The notes beneath the pieces were generated by a model that was not told the DNA's origin, did no database searches, and saw only the letters and a list, made by a program, of their open reading frames with translations. DNA of 6,741 bases. Origin: Veillonella sp. (GTDB lineage: Bacteria > Bacillota > Negativicutes > Veillonellales > Veillonellaceae). Made by a program: the position numbers and the translations under genes. The stretch covers positions 1 through 6,741 of the forward strand of contig NZ_SVCB01000060.1 of NCBI RefSeq assembly GCF_015058545.1. The letters run 5' to 3'. Of the stretch, positions 1-5,288 are shown in pieces (position 1 is the stretch's first letter; every line of letters starts with the position of its first letter).

Positions 1-63
1 ATAAAAGAGAAGTTGAATTGGCTAAGTCCGGTAAAGTATCGCTTAAAGAATACAGTAGCATAA
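1..63 (+). CDS. IS3-family transposase (OrfB), C-terminal end only
   Basis: Frame 1 from the first base gives 20 residues and a TAA stop at 61-63. The residues include 'KEKLNWLSPVKYR', which matches the C-terminal signature of IS3-family OrfB transposases (IS150-like group; usual form 'K.KL..LSPVEYR'). The catalytic DDE domain lies outside the window. Identity is supported by the IS3-type terminal inverted repeat 41 bp downstream. Whether the full gene is intact cannot be judged. Confidence 0.85.
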   Translation: MKEKLNWLSPVKYRLKNTVA

Positions 64-67
64 AAAA

Positions 68-97
68 TTCCGAGAAACCTATTCAGGCTTCTCGGAA
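68..97 (+). terminator. Hairpin after IS3 transposase stop
   Basis: A perfect 9-bp stem (TTCCGAGAA with TTCTCGGAA) encloses a 12-nt loop that can add CCT/AGG pairs. It starts 5 nt after the transposase stop, inside the IS. There is no clean T-run immediately after it, so it may be a terminator or simply a structured 3' end. Confidence 0.5.
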
Positions 98-103
98 ATA
101 AAA

Positions 104-127
104 GTCTAACTTTTTGGGGTCACTACA
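104..127 (+). repeat. IS3 right terminal inverted repeat
   Basis: The 24-bp segment begins GTCTAAC, contains TTTTTGGGGT, and ends CACTACA. This is the conserved right terminal repeat pattern of IS150-like IS3 elements and marks the edge of the element. Confidence 0.8.
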
Positions 128-155
128 GATTACGGCTTACTGTGGCTTTTTGTAG

Positions 156-195
156 TGGTCTGAATGATAGCGGTTCAGACCATTTTCACTTTTTT
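156..195 (+). terminator. Rho-independent-like terminator outside the IS3 end
   Basis: A perfect 9-bp stem (TGGTCTGAA at 156-164, TTCAGACCA at 174-182) with a 9-nt loop is followed by TTTTCACTTTTTT. It would stop plus-strand transcription leaving the IS before it reaches the promoter at 200-227, insulating the downstream operon from the insertion element. Confidence 0.65.
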
Positions 196-199
196 AGAC

Positions 200-227
200 T
201 TGAAAACTCAGTCTAAGTGGGTATAAT
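200..227 (+). promoter_or_regulatory. Sigma-A-type promoter of the adhesin-like/AEC operon
   Basis: A -35 box TTGAAA (200-205), a 16-bp spacer and a perfect -10 box TATAAT (222-227) predict a start near 233-235. This leaves a leader of about 93 nt before the ATG at 327. It lies just after the terminator at 156-195, so transcription can start afresh here. Confidence 0.75.
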
Positions 228-234
228 GTTGTGT

Positions 235-263
235 ATGCTAAACAAATCGATATAGTTTAGTAT
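235..263 (+). promoter_or_regulatory. Hairpin at the 5' end of the operon leader
   Basis: ATGCTAAAC (235-243) can pair with GTTTAGTAT (255-263) in RNA: 9 pairs, one of them G-U, with an 11-nt loop. It would sit at the very 5' end of the transcript from the 222-227 -10 box. It may stabilise the message or be an operator half-site pair. No riboswitch class was recognised. Confidence 0.4.
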
Positions 264-326
264 GAACATTTAAGCGTGTAACTTTTGATTTATTTAGGTT
301 TTAATTAATATAGAAAGAGGCTAATT

Positions 327-719
327 ATGAGACTACTGAATAGAACATTGGCCATGTTAGGCCTGGTAGGTGCCTTGAGCCTATCCTTGTTAGCGCCGGT
401 ACAGGCCGCGGATTATTGGTACTATGTAGGTGCCGACATTCATGATAACACAACATCTATCGACAACAGCAGCGTCGACAAAGAAGACGATGTAGCCCAA
501 CTTTGGATCCGTGTAATTCAACCGGGTGGGGATTATTATTTTGAAAAAATGGAAATCAAGAAAAATGAACGCACTATCCAAACCTTGGACATGCAATATT
601 TCCATCAAACCGGTATCGCTTACGATAAAAGCGAATACACTTATGATTCCAAACCGGCCGCCATTCAGGCCGGCACTATCGGCGAATCCCTGTATAATTT
701 AGTGTGGGGTGCCAAGTAA
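327..719 (+). CDS. Small secreted Adhesin_E-like protein
   Basis: A 130-residue protein with a classic Sec signal peptide: basic start (MRLLNR), hydrophobic core at residues 8-22 and an A-x-A-type site 'APVQA' ending at residue 27. The mature part is about 103 residues. It carries the pattern 'YYVG...SIDNSSV...VAQLWIRV' near the start and 'GTIGESLYNLVW' at the end, which I recognise from the surface-adhesin protein E-like small secreted proteins (Adhesin_E type) common in Negativicutes. The mature part has no cysteine and no membrane anchor, so it is probably periplasmic or surface-associated. The ATG at 327 is preceded by GAAAGAGG (313-320) with 6-nt spacing. It is the first gene of an operon with the AEC transporter 3 bp downstream. 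The biochemical role is unknown; a ligand-binding partner for the transporter is possible but not shown. Confidence 0.8.
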   Translation: MRLLNRTLAMLGLVGALSLSLLAPVQAADYWYYVGADIHDNTTSIDNSSVDKEDDVAQLWIRVIQPGGDYYFEKMEIKKNERTIQTLDMQYFHQTGIAYDKSEYTYDSKPAAIQAGTIGESLYNLVWGAK

Positions 720-722
720 TAA

Positions 723-1679
723 ATGATTCTGCATATTTTCCTGACGACGGTTCTGCCTATTTTGCTATTGGTCCTCATCGGCTATTTTATGGATAAAAAA
801 TTCCACATGGACCTTGATACACTCAGTAAAATGAACTTCTATGTGGTGGCGCCGGCATTTTTGTTTACCAATACCTATAGCTACCATGTAACCGCTGAGA
901 GCGCTCAAGTCGTGTGGCTCACGGTGATTGGCTTTGTGGCCACTTGGCTGACTAGTTTGATTTTTGAAAAAACGCTGGGCTTTTCCCGTGAAAAATCCGG
1001 CATCTTCCGCAATGCCGTACTCTTTAACAACTGCGGTAATATCGGGGTGCCACTCATCGTTTTTATCTATTCCAATGAGCCGTTTTTACAAGATGGGGCG
1101 CCTATCTGGTTGCAGGCGGCCATAGCGATTCAAATCGTTGTCTTTGTTTGGCAAAACATCGTGACTAACAGCCTTGGTTTCTATTTTGCCGGACAGGGCA
1201 AAATGAGTAGTATGGATGCGGTTAAACTGGTTTTTAAAATGCCGATTATTTACGCCGTAGCCTTAGCTTTAATCTGTAATTTCGGTAAAATCCCCGTGGA
1301 TCAAACCTTCTTTTGGCCCGTCCTTACCAATGTGAGCAATGCGCTCGTCATGGTCGCCCTCTTTACTTTGGGCGTACAACTGGCCAGAACCCCGTTCAAC
1401 TTCTTTAATCGTGACGTTATGTGGGGCAGTGCCGTCCGTCTAATCATCGGTCCGCTGATGGCTTGGCTCGTTATTTGGCCCTATGAACTCATAGCCGGCC
1501 CCGTTTCGGAACTCGTTATGCAAGTTCTCGTTATCTCTGCGGCCGTGCCGGCCGGCGTAACTACCGCACTTATCGCAGGCGTATTGCGAACTGAAACCGA
1601 ATACGCCACCCAACTCGTCGTGGCGAGCACCGTATTCTCGGCCATAACATTGCCAATAGTAATTTTATTAGTTAAGTAA
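723..1679 (+). CDS. AEC-family (auxin efflux carrier-type) transporter
   Basis: A 318-residue, strongly hydrophobic protein of the usual AEC length (TC 2.A.69, about 10 membrane helices). It opens with a helix at residues 2-22 and has the family pattern 'NNCGNIGVPL' at residues 102-111, in the Asn/Gly-rich signature region of these carriers. The C-terminal half 'PAGVTTALIAG...YATQLVVASTVFS' is also typical. Bacterial members move organic anions such as malate or malonate, or amino acids; the substrate cannot be read from sequence. The ATG at 723 comes 3 nt after the upstream stop. Its only Shine-Dalgarno-like stretch (GGGGT, 706-710) lies inside the previous gene and is poorly spaced, so translation is probably coupled. 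The gene is followed by the hairpin-rich region from 1697. Confidence 0.9.
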   Translation: MILHIFLTTVLPILLLVLIGYFMDKKFHMDLDTLSKMNFYVVAPAFLFTNTYSYHVTAESAQVVWLTVIGFVATWLTSLIFEKTLGFSREKSGIFRNAVLFNNCGNIGVPLIVFIYSNEPFLQDGAPIWLQAAIAIQIVVFVWQNIVTNSLGFYFAGQGKMSSMDAVKLVFKMPIIYAVALALICNFGKIPVDQTFFWPVLTNVSNALVMVALFTLGVQLARTPFNFFNRDVMWGSAVRLIIGPLMAWLVIWPYELIAGPVSELVMQVLVISAAVPAGVTTALIAGVLRTETEYATQLVVASTVFSAITLPIVILLVK

Positions 1680-1698
1680 AACACGCGAGCTTTTTTGC

Positions 1699-1772
1699 GA
1701 AGGCCGTGATGCAATTTCTAAGGCTTGGTTTTGCACAGCAAAAAGACCCTCAGAAATTGCATCACGGCCTTC
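1699..1772 (+). terminator. Large stem-loop 1 (21-bp perfect stem, shared loop)
   Basis: The arms at 1699-1719 and 1752-1772 are perfectly complementary over 21 bp (outer end GAAGGCCGTG, inner end AATTTCT). The 32-nt loop contains AAGGCTTGGTTTTGCA (1720-1735) and AAAAAGACCCT (1740-1750). It begins 19 nt after the AEC stop and is followed by TTTTCG, so it probably terminates the operon. The loop, but not the arms, recurs in the stem-loop at 2122-2184, which points to a repeat element rather than only a terminator. Confidence 0.75.
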
Positions 1773-1785
1773 TTTTCGCAGAAAA

Positions 1786-1813
1786 CCTCTCGCCGTTTTA
1801 TAACGGGGAGAGG
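1786..1813. repeat. Short hairpin between the large stem-loops
   Basis: CCTCTC (1786-1791) pairs with GAGAGG (1808-1813). After one G/G mismatch, CCGTT pairs with AACGG around a TTAT loop. It is the second of three consecutive hairpins following the AEC gene. Function unknown. Confidence 0.6.
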
Positions 1814-1817
1814 GAGA

Positions 1818-1854
1818 AGAGGGGAGGTTTCTGCGTTGCAGAAACCTCCCCTCT
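1818..1854. repeat. Perfect 17-bp hairpin with 3-nt loop
   Basis: AGAGGGGAGGTTTCTGC (1818-1834) and its exact complement (1838-1854) are separated only by GTT. The arm sequence echoes GCAGAAAACCTCTC at 1778-1791, so the two neighbouring hairpins share a core and could also pair with each other. There is no T-run after it on the plus strand, so it is not a standard terminator for the AEC operon. Confidence 0.8.
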
Positions 1855-1855
1855 A

Positions 1856-1950
1856 TCCTCCAACGCCGGTAAGAACGGCCATAAAGTTCTTTGCGCAAAG
1901 CCCCTGATGAGGTACTCTGCGTCGCTAAGAACAGCGTAACGTTCTCTGGG
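1856..1950 (+). repeat. 95-bp repeat, copy 1
   Basis: It begins TCCTCCAACGCCGGTAAGAA and ends TTCTCTGGG. It is closely similar to 2015-2110: most differences are single substitutions, with one 1-nt indel near the end. It contains two related subunits, 1864-1895 and 1920-1950, each able to form a small stem: AAGAAC/GTTCTT (1871-1876 with 1886-1891) and AGAAC/GTTCT (1928-1932 with 1941-1945). It also contains the perfect 12-bp palindrome CTTTGCGCAAAG. Confidence 0.85.
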
Positions 1951-1994
1951 CGCAAGAAACCCGATAGGTCTAAGGTCCTAAGAACATTTTGGTT

Positions 1995-2010
1995 TGTAAA
2001 ACCAAGCCTT
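1995..2010 (-). repeat. Third copy of the stem-loop core motif, without a matching long stem
   Basis: The minus strand reads AAGGCTTGGTTTTACA, one base different from the loop cores at 1720-1735 (plus) and 2153-2168 (minus). Here only a short local palindrome exists (TTGGTTT / AAAACCAA around 1990-2005) and no long complementary arms are seen. It looks like a decayed or partial copy lying between the two direct 95-bp repeats. Confidence 0.65.
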
Positions 2011-2014
2011 TCTC

Positions 2015-2110
2015 TCCTCCAACGCCGGTAAGAACGGGCATAAAGTTCTTTGCGCAAAGCCCCTGATGGAGTGCTCTGCGTCGCTAAAAACAGACATAAA
2101 GTACTCTGGG
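2015..2110 (+). repeat. 95-bp repeat, copy 2
   Basis: This is the second direct copy, offset 159 bp from copy 1. It has the same two-subunit structure: subunits at 2023-2054 and 2079-2110 are about 75% identical to each other by eye (24 of 32 positions), and AAGAAC/GTTCTT stems at 2030-2035 with 2045-2050. It forms the left arm of a long imperfect palindrome with the reversed copy at 2191-2270. Confidence 0.85.
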
Positions 2111-2121
2111 AAGAAGAAATA

Positions 2122-2184
2122 GAGAGGTCCACATCTAAGGGTCTTTTTTGCTTGCAAAACCAAGCCTTAGATGTGGAACCTCTC
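2122..2184. repeat. Large stem-loop 2 (shared loop, different arms)
   Basis: CCACATCTAAGG (2129-2140) pairs perfectly with 2165-2176. After a single bulged A (2177), GAGAGGT (2122-2128) pairs with ACCTCTC (2178-2184). Read on the minus strand, the loop carries AAGGCTTGGTTTTGCA and AAAAAAGACCCT, nearly identical to the loop of the stem-loop at 1699-1772, whereas the arms share no sequence. It sits at the centre of the larger palindrome 2023-2270 and, on the minus strand, downstream of gltS, where it could help end gltS transcription. Confidence 0.75.
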
Positions 2185-2190
2185 CATTCT

Positions 2191-2270
2191 TTATAAGTTT
2201 ATGCTGTTTTTAGCTATGATGTAGAGCCCATCAGGGGCTTAAGGACGAACCTTATGCCGCTCTTACCAAG
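2191..2270 (-). repeat. 95-bp repeat, diverged reversed copy 3
   Basis: The minus strand from 2270 reads TTGGTAAGAGCGGCATAAGG, later AAGCCCCTGATGGG and GCTAAAAACAGCATAAA. This aligns along its length with copy 2 (CCGGTAAGAACGGGCATAAA; AAGCCCCTGATGGA; GCTAAAAACAGACATAAA), with small gaps. It is more diverged than copies 1 and 2 are from each other. It overlaps the last codons and the stop codon of gltS. Confidence 0.75.
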
Positions 2271-3546
2271 TCCCCATCCACGTAATAATAATGGCATTGA
2301 CGAAGTCAATCAAGAAGGCACCAACGAGTGATACGATGAGCCATGCTTTAGGAGACGGACCGTATTTTTCAGCCAAGGACTGCATGTTGGCAAGACCGTT
2401 AGCTGTAGCACCCATGGCAAAACCGATACCGCCGACGCCGAGCATAACGCCGTCGTAGTTTTTACCAAAGAGTAAGAAGTAACCGAGCCATGCAAAGACA
2501 ATCATGAGAAGTGTCTGAGCAATGAGGATTACTACGAGCGGTAAAGCCAAGTGAATCAATTCATAGAGTTTCAAGCTGTTGATAGCCATGGTAACGTATA
2601 CTGTTAAGGCAACTTCGGATACTACATTGAGGCCGCCGCCCTGTACGCGATACATACCGGAGAAATCGCCGATGTTACGGATAACAGCTGCTACGAGCAT
2701 GGCACCGATGTAAGCCGGTAAGGTAATGATGGTGTTGAGGTACGCACTGAGTACGGCACCGAGACCTACGGCTACGAATACGAAGCCGGCTGCTTTTAAT
2801 ACGCCGTTTACGTCGGTTGTTTCTTCTTCTTCAAGAATAGACATATCGAATACATGAGGTTCTAATTGAGCTGCTGCCGGATTATCAGCATCGGCTGCCG
2901 GAATATTTTTAGTTGCATTTGGTGTTGTTGCCGGATCAATATGTTGCGTACCCGGAGTTTTAATTTTGTAGTGTTTAATTAAGAATTCGCCGAAAGGTCC
3001 ACCGAGTACGAGGGCTACTACCATCCCGAAGGTTGCTGCTGTGATGGCAACGGTTGTGGCACCCGGAATACCGTAAGTGGTTTCAAAATATGGACCGAAG
3101 GCTGCCGAGGTACCGAGACCACCCATGAGGGAAACGGCACCCGCCAAAATACCGTAGTGGAAGTCAATGCCCATGGCACCGGCAATGGACATACCCAACA
3201 AGTTCTGCACAAAGCCGAGGATAGAGGATACGATTAAATATAAAATAAGTGCTAAGCCACCGTATTTGATGAGTTTTAAGCTGGCCATCATACCGATGGT
3301 GGTAAAGAATACTAAGAGGGCTACGGTAGATAAGGTGTTGTCAAAATCTACTTGTAGAATTCCGTATACACGCAAACCGGAAAGGATAAAAGCGAATGGT
3401 AGACCACCGATTACCGCAGCCGGTAAGCTGAGTTTTTGAAATACGGGAACTCGGTTTTTGATCCATAAACCGATGAAATACGTCACAAATGCGAGTGCGA
3501 CCGCTTGTACGCTACTGATTTTGACTGTCAAGACTTCTGCGCCCAT
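2263..3546 (-). CDS. gltS: Sodium/glutamate symporter
   Basis: A 427-residue inner-membrane protein that imports glutamate with sodium. It carries the two inverted-repeat signatures of the GltS (ESS) family: 'GGLGTSAAFGP' at residues 142-152 and 'GGIGFAMGATANGLANMQ' at 372-389. The C-terminal 'KYGPSPKAWLIVSLVGAFLI' resembles E. coli GltS. It is slightly longer than E. coli GltS (about 400 residues), mainly through a hydrophilic central linker (about 191-247) rich in Pro, Ala, Asn and Glu, joining the two membrane halves. The start is ATG 3546, because AAAGGAGG (3555-3562) lies 8 nt upstream. The frame stays open up to 3648, but upstream starts lack such a site and add a non-family extension. 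It has its own promoter and a leader of about 190 nt. Its stop codon lies inside the reversed repeat copy 3. Confidence 0.95.
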   Translation of the reverse strand: MGAEVLTVKISSVQAVALAFVTYFIGLWIKNRVPVFQKLSLPAAVIGGLPFAFILSGLRVYGILQVDFDNTLSTVALLVFFTTIGMMASLKLIKYGGLALILYLIVSSILGFVQNLLGMSIAGAMGIDFHYGILAGAVSLMGGLGTSAAFGPYFETTYGIPGATTVAITAATFGMVVALVLGGPFGEFLIKHYKIKTPGTQHIDPATTPNATKNIPAADADNPAAAQLEPHVFDMSILEEEETTDVNGVLKAAGFVFVAVGLGAVLSAYLNTIITLPAYIGAMLVAAVIRNIGDFSGMYRVQGGGLNVVSEVALTVYVTMAINSLKLYELIHLALPLVVILIAQTLLMIVFAWLGYFLLFGKNYDGVMLGVGGIGFAMGATANGLANMQSLAEKYGPSPKAWLIVSLVGAFLIDFVNAIIITWMGTW

Positions 3547-3554
3547 AAACAACG

Positions 3555-3562
3555 CCTCCTTT
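3555..3562 (-). promoter_or_regulatory. gltS ribosome binding site (decides the start)
   Basis: AAAGGAGG on the minus strand, 8 nt before the ATG at 3546, favours this start over in-frame codons at 3597 and 3648. A second AAAGGAG (3574-3580) with no start codon at useful distance lies 11 nt further upstream. Confidence 0.85.
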
Positions 3563-3573
3563 AAGCAAGCTGA

Positions 3574-3591
3574 CTCCTTTATTAAAAGGGG
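3574..3591 (-). promoter_or_regulatory. Possible ribosome-site-masking element in the gltS leader
   Basis: The leader reads CCCCTTTT (3584-3591) then AAAGGAG (3574-3580), which can form a small hairpin. The same CCCCTTT could instead pair with the true AAAGGAGG at 3555-3562. The two pairings exclude each other, so this could be a translational switch. The evidence is complementarity only. Confidence 0.3.
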
Positions 3592-3680
3592 CTTCATAAT
3601 ACAGGTGGGTAACCGTAGTAGTTGAATTAATTGGAATAATGATGGCATCCGGTATTATGAAACTGGAAAATGATGAGTAC

Positions 3681-3714
3681 GGAAGGAGAGTTTTCTGATT
3701 GAAAAAGCCCTTCC
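3681..3714 (-). promoter_or_regulatory. Hairpin in the gltS leader
   Basis: GGAAGG (3709-3714, minus strand) pairs with CCTTCC (3681-3686), and inside it TTTTC pairs with GAAAA around a 5-nt loop. It lies about 20 nt after the predicted gltS transcription start. On the plus strand it is followed by TTTTAATAAAT, so it could equally act as a terminator against plus-strand readthrough. No known riboswitch was recognised. Confidence 0.4.
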
Positions 3715-3741
3715 TTTTAATAAATATTTCAACTTGATAAT

Positions 3742-3771
3742 ATTATACTATGTGATTGCGTAAAAATACAA
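3742..3771 (-). promoter_or_regulatory. Probable gltS promoter
   Basis: On the minus strand, TTGTAT (3766-3771), an 18-bp spacer and a perfect TATAAT (3742-3747) give a start near 3735 and a leader of about 190 nt. The surrounding DNA is very AT-rich, so other -10-like matches exist; this is the best spaced one. Confidence 0.55.
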
Positions 3772-3971
3772 TAAAATTTCAGTAAATTTCTATGTATACA
3801 AAAATCATAAGAATGCATTTAAGGCGATATACATTAGACTTCATGCCTTTATTCTTATAAAATATATTATATTATAAATTCTATATGTAGTTTATTTGTG
3901 CATAAAATACAATTAATTATACACATAAAAACAAATGTAGTTACCTTAAAAACACAATAAAATAAACAAAA
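3772..3971. other. AT-rich intergenic DNA with one imperfect inverted repeat
   Basis: There is no gene here. The stretch is strongly AT-rich, unlike the flanking genes. ATAAGAAT (3807-3814) pairs with ATTCTTAT (3851-3858), and inside it AAGGC (3821-3825) with GCCTT (3845-3849). This lies 36 bp upstream of the gltS -35 box, where an activator or repressor site might be, but no known operator was recognised. Confidence 0.45.
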
Positions 3972-4005
3972 GTAGAGTATATAAGGACATTTTTATATAC
4001 TCTAC
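3972..4005 (-). terminator. Terminator of the amidohydrolase gene
   Basis: A perfect 13-bp stem (GTAGAGTATATAA with TTATATACTCTAC) and an 8-nt loop are followed on the minus strand by TTTTGTTTATTTTATT. It lies about 32 nt after the hydrolase stop and separates it from gltS. The stem is AT-rich, but its length and T-run make it a good intrinsic terminator. Confidence 0.8.
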
Positions 4006-4037
4006 AAAATGCATAAATGTATAGAAAATTTTGTATA

Positions 4038-5273
4038 TTACTGTTTATCTAAATATAGGATTAGGTTTTTCAAAAATTCTGTGCCGGTTACTAAATCTTC
4101 AATTGTAATGGATTCTGCCGGATTGTGACTTACGCCACCGGCGCAAGGAATGAAAATCATGCCCACATCGGTGTAATCACCCCAGTTCATGGCATCGTGA
4201 CCGGCGCCGCTGGGGAGGGTCATGTAATTATAATTTTTATCTTGGGCTACCGACTCCATGGCATGTATCATCGATTCTTTCATCATGAGCGGCATTTCAT
4301 TGGCAATCAAAGCGGTATCGATAGGAATCTCTCGTTGGTGACTAATTTCTTTGATGGATTGTAGGATGGCCTCAGTCGCTTGCTCTTTGGCCTCTGCGGA
4401 GATGCTGCGGATATCGAGGCCTAAGGTGACTTCGCCGGGGATGACATTCATAACACCCGGTGTGGCCTCAATAACGCCTACAGTAGCTACGACCGGTATG
4501 GGCGCACTCTTTTGCGCAATGCGTTCGGCGGCGAGGATGATTTCGGCGGCGGCACACAGACCATCGTGGCGGTGATTCATCGGTGTGGCCCCGCTATGAC
4601 CGGCTGTGCCGTGAATGTGCACTTTGTAGCGTGTCGGTGCGGCAATGCCCGTAACAATCCCAATCGTGTGTCCGGTTTTTTCGAGGACGATACCCTGTTC
4701 AATGTGTAGCTCTAAAAAAGCTTTGAGTGGGGTAGTAAATTTTGTTTGGGGAATGTTATCGGGATTGAAACCGCGTGATTTGAGTACTTCGTATAAGCTA
4801 TTCCCTTTTTTATCCTGTAAAGACTGTAATCGTTCAATACTTAGCTGACCGCGCATAGCTTGACTGCCCAAAGTGGCACTGCCAAAGCGACTGGATTCTT
4901 CGCACATAAATAAAAATATATCCAGTGGATGGGTGAGGCGCTCCTTGTTTTCGTGTAAGTCTGTAACGACTTCCAACGCAGCTACGATACCGGCAAGACC
5001 GTCATAGTTACCGCCTTGGGGCACGCTGTCGGTATGCGAACCCATCATGATGGCCGGGGCATCGGGATTTTCGCCCTCGTAGCGGCCGATGACATTGCCG
5101 AAGTCATCATAACGTAAGGTTAGACCTAATTTTTTTAGACAATCAATGAGGTATTCGCGACCCTGCCAATCCTCATCGGTAAAGGCAATGCGATTGATAC
5201 CCGGTACACCTTCGATGGTGCTGCTGGCTTGCATGGCGTTGAGATGTGCTAATAGGCGTTCTTTATTAATCAT
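4038..5273 (-). CDS. M20-type Zn amidohydrolase (N-carbamoyl-amino-acid / allantoate hydrolase group)
   Basis: A 411-residue cytosolic metallohydrolase of the hydantoinase/carbamoylase group (AllC, HyuC, beta-ureidopropionase relatives). Visible motifs are 'GSHTDSVPQGGNYDG' (78-92; metal ligands H80 and D91), 'EESSRFG' (E125 and E126, base and metal ligand), 'ELHIEQG' (188-194; H190), the dimerisation-lid stretch 'GHSGATPM', 'GVMNVIPGEV', and the final ligand H383 in 'GVSHNPAES'. All expected metal ligands are present, so it should be active. Family members hydrolyse N-carbamoyl amino acids, allantoate, ureidoglycine-type compounds or related amides; the exact substrate cannot be read here. 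The start is ATG 5273, preceded by GAGGAGGT. The upstream in-frame ATG at 5300 lies inside a 12-bp tandem repeat and lacks a ribosome site. It is a single-gene unit between two terminators. Confidence 0.9.
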   Translation of the reverse strand: MINKERLLAHLNAMQASSTIEGVPGINRIAFTDEDWQGREYLIDCLKKLGLTLRYDDFGNVIGRYEGENPDAPAIMMGSHTDSVPQGGNYDGLAGIVAALEVVTDLHENKERLTHPLDIFLFMCEESSRFGSATLGSQAMRGQLSIERLQSLQDKKGNSLYEVLKSRGFNPDNIPQTKFTTPLKAFLELHIEQGIVLEKTGHTIGIVTGIAAPTRYKVHIHGTAGHSGATPMNHRHDGLCAAAEIILAAERIAQKSAPIPVVATVGVIEATPGVMNVIPGEVTLGLDIRSISAEAKEQATEAILQSIKEISHQREIPIDTALIANEMPLMMKESMIHAMESVAQDKNYNYMTLPSGAGHDAMNWGDYTDVGMIFIPCAGGVSHNPAESITIEDLVTGTEFLKNLILYLDKQ

Positions 5274-5276
5274 AGG

Positions 5277-5284
5277 ACCTCCTC
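5277..5284 (-). promoter_or_regulatory. Amidohydrolase ribosome binding site (decides the start)
   Basis: GAGGAGGT on the minus strand lies just before the ATG at 5273. The spacing is short but the match is near perfect. It fixes the start downstream of the tandem repeat array rather than at 5300. Confidence 0.85.
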
Positions 5285-5288
5285 GTTT

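Larger units (their letters stand above)
1..127 (+). mobile_element. IS3-family insertion sequence, right end
   Basis: This holds the transposase C-terminus followed by a terminal inverted repeat. The outer end reads, on the minus strand, TGTAGTGACCCCAAAAAGTT, the usual start of IS150-like IS3 elements, beginning with the TG dinucleotide. The inferred boundary is base 127. The left end and target duplication are outside the window, so completeness is unknown. Confidence 0.82.

Noticed and set aside
1706..1939. Plus-strand open frames after the AEC gene
   Set aside because: They lie inside the same stem-loops and repeats, with no ribosome site, no domain and odd composition.
1856..2110. CRISPR-like array
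   Set aside because: The repeated units are spaced 56 bp, but the sequences between them are also conserved between copies. There are only four units and no cas genes.
1668..2132. Minus-strand open frame of 154 codons with an internal repeat ('SGALRKELYARSYRRWR' twice)
   Set aside because: It reads straight through the hairpins and the 95-bp repeats. The protein repeat merely reflects the DNA repeat, whose 159-bp offset is a multiple of 3. No ribosome site or recognisable domain. Synonymous and non-synonymous differences between the copies look about equal, so there is no sign of coding selection.
3547..3648. N-terminal extension of gltS to position 3648
   Set aside because: The ATG at 3546 has an ideal ribosome site, the extension is not GltS-like, and it covers the leader structures.
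4125..4848. Plus-strand open frames opposite the amidohydrolase gene
   Set aside because: These are antisense shadows of a gene with complete family motifs, with no domains or ribosome sites of their own.
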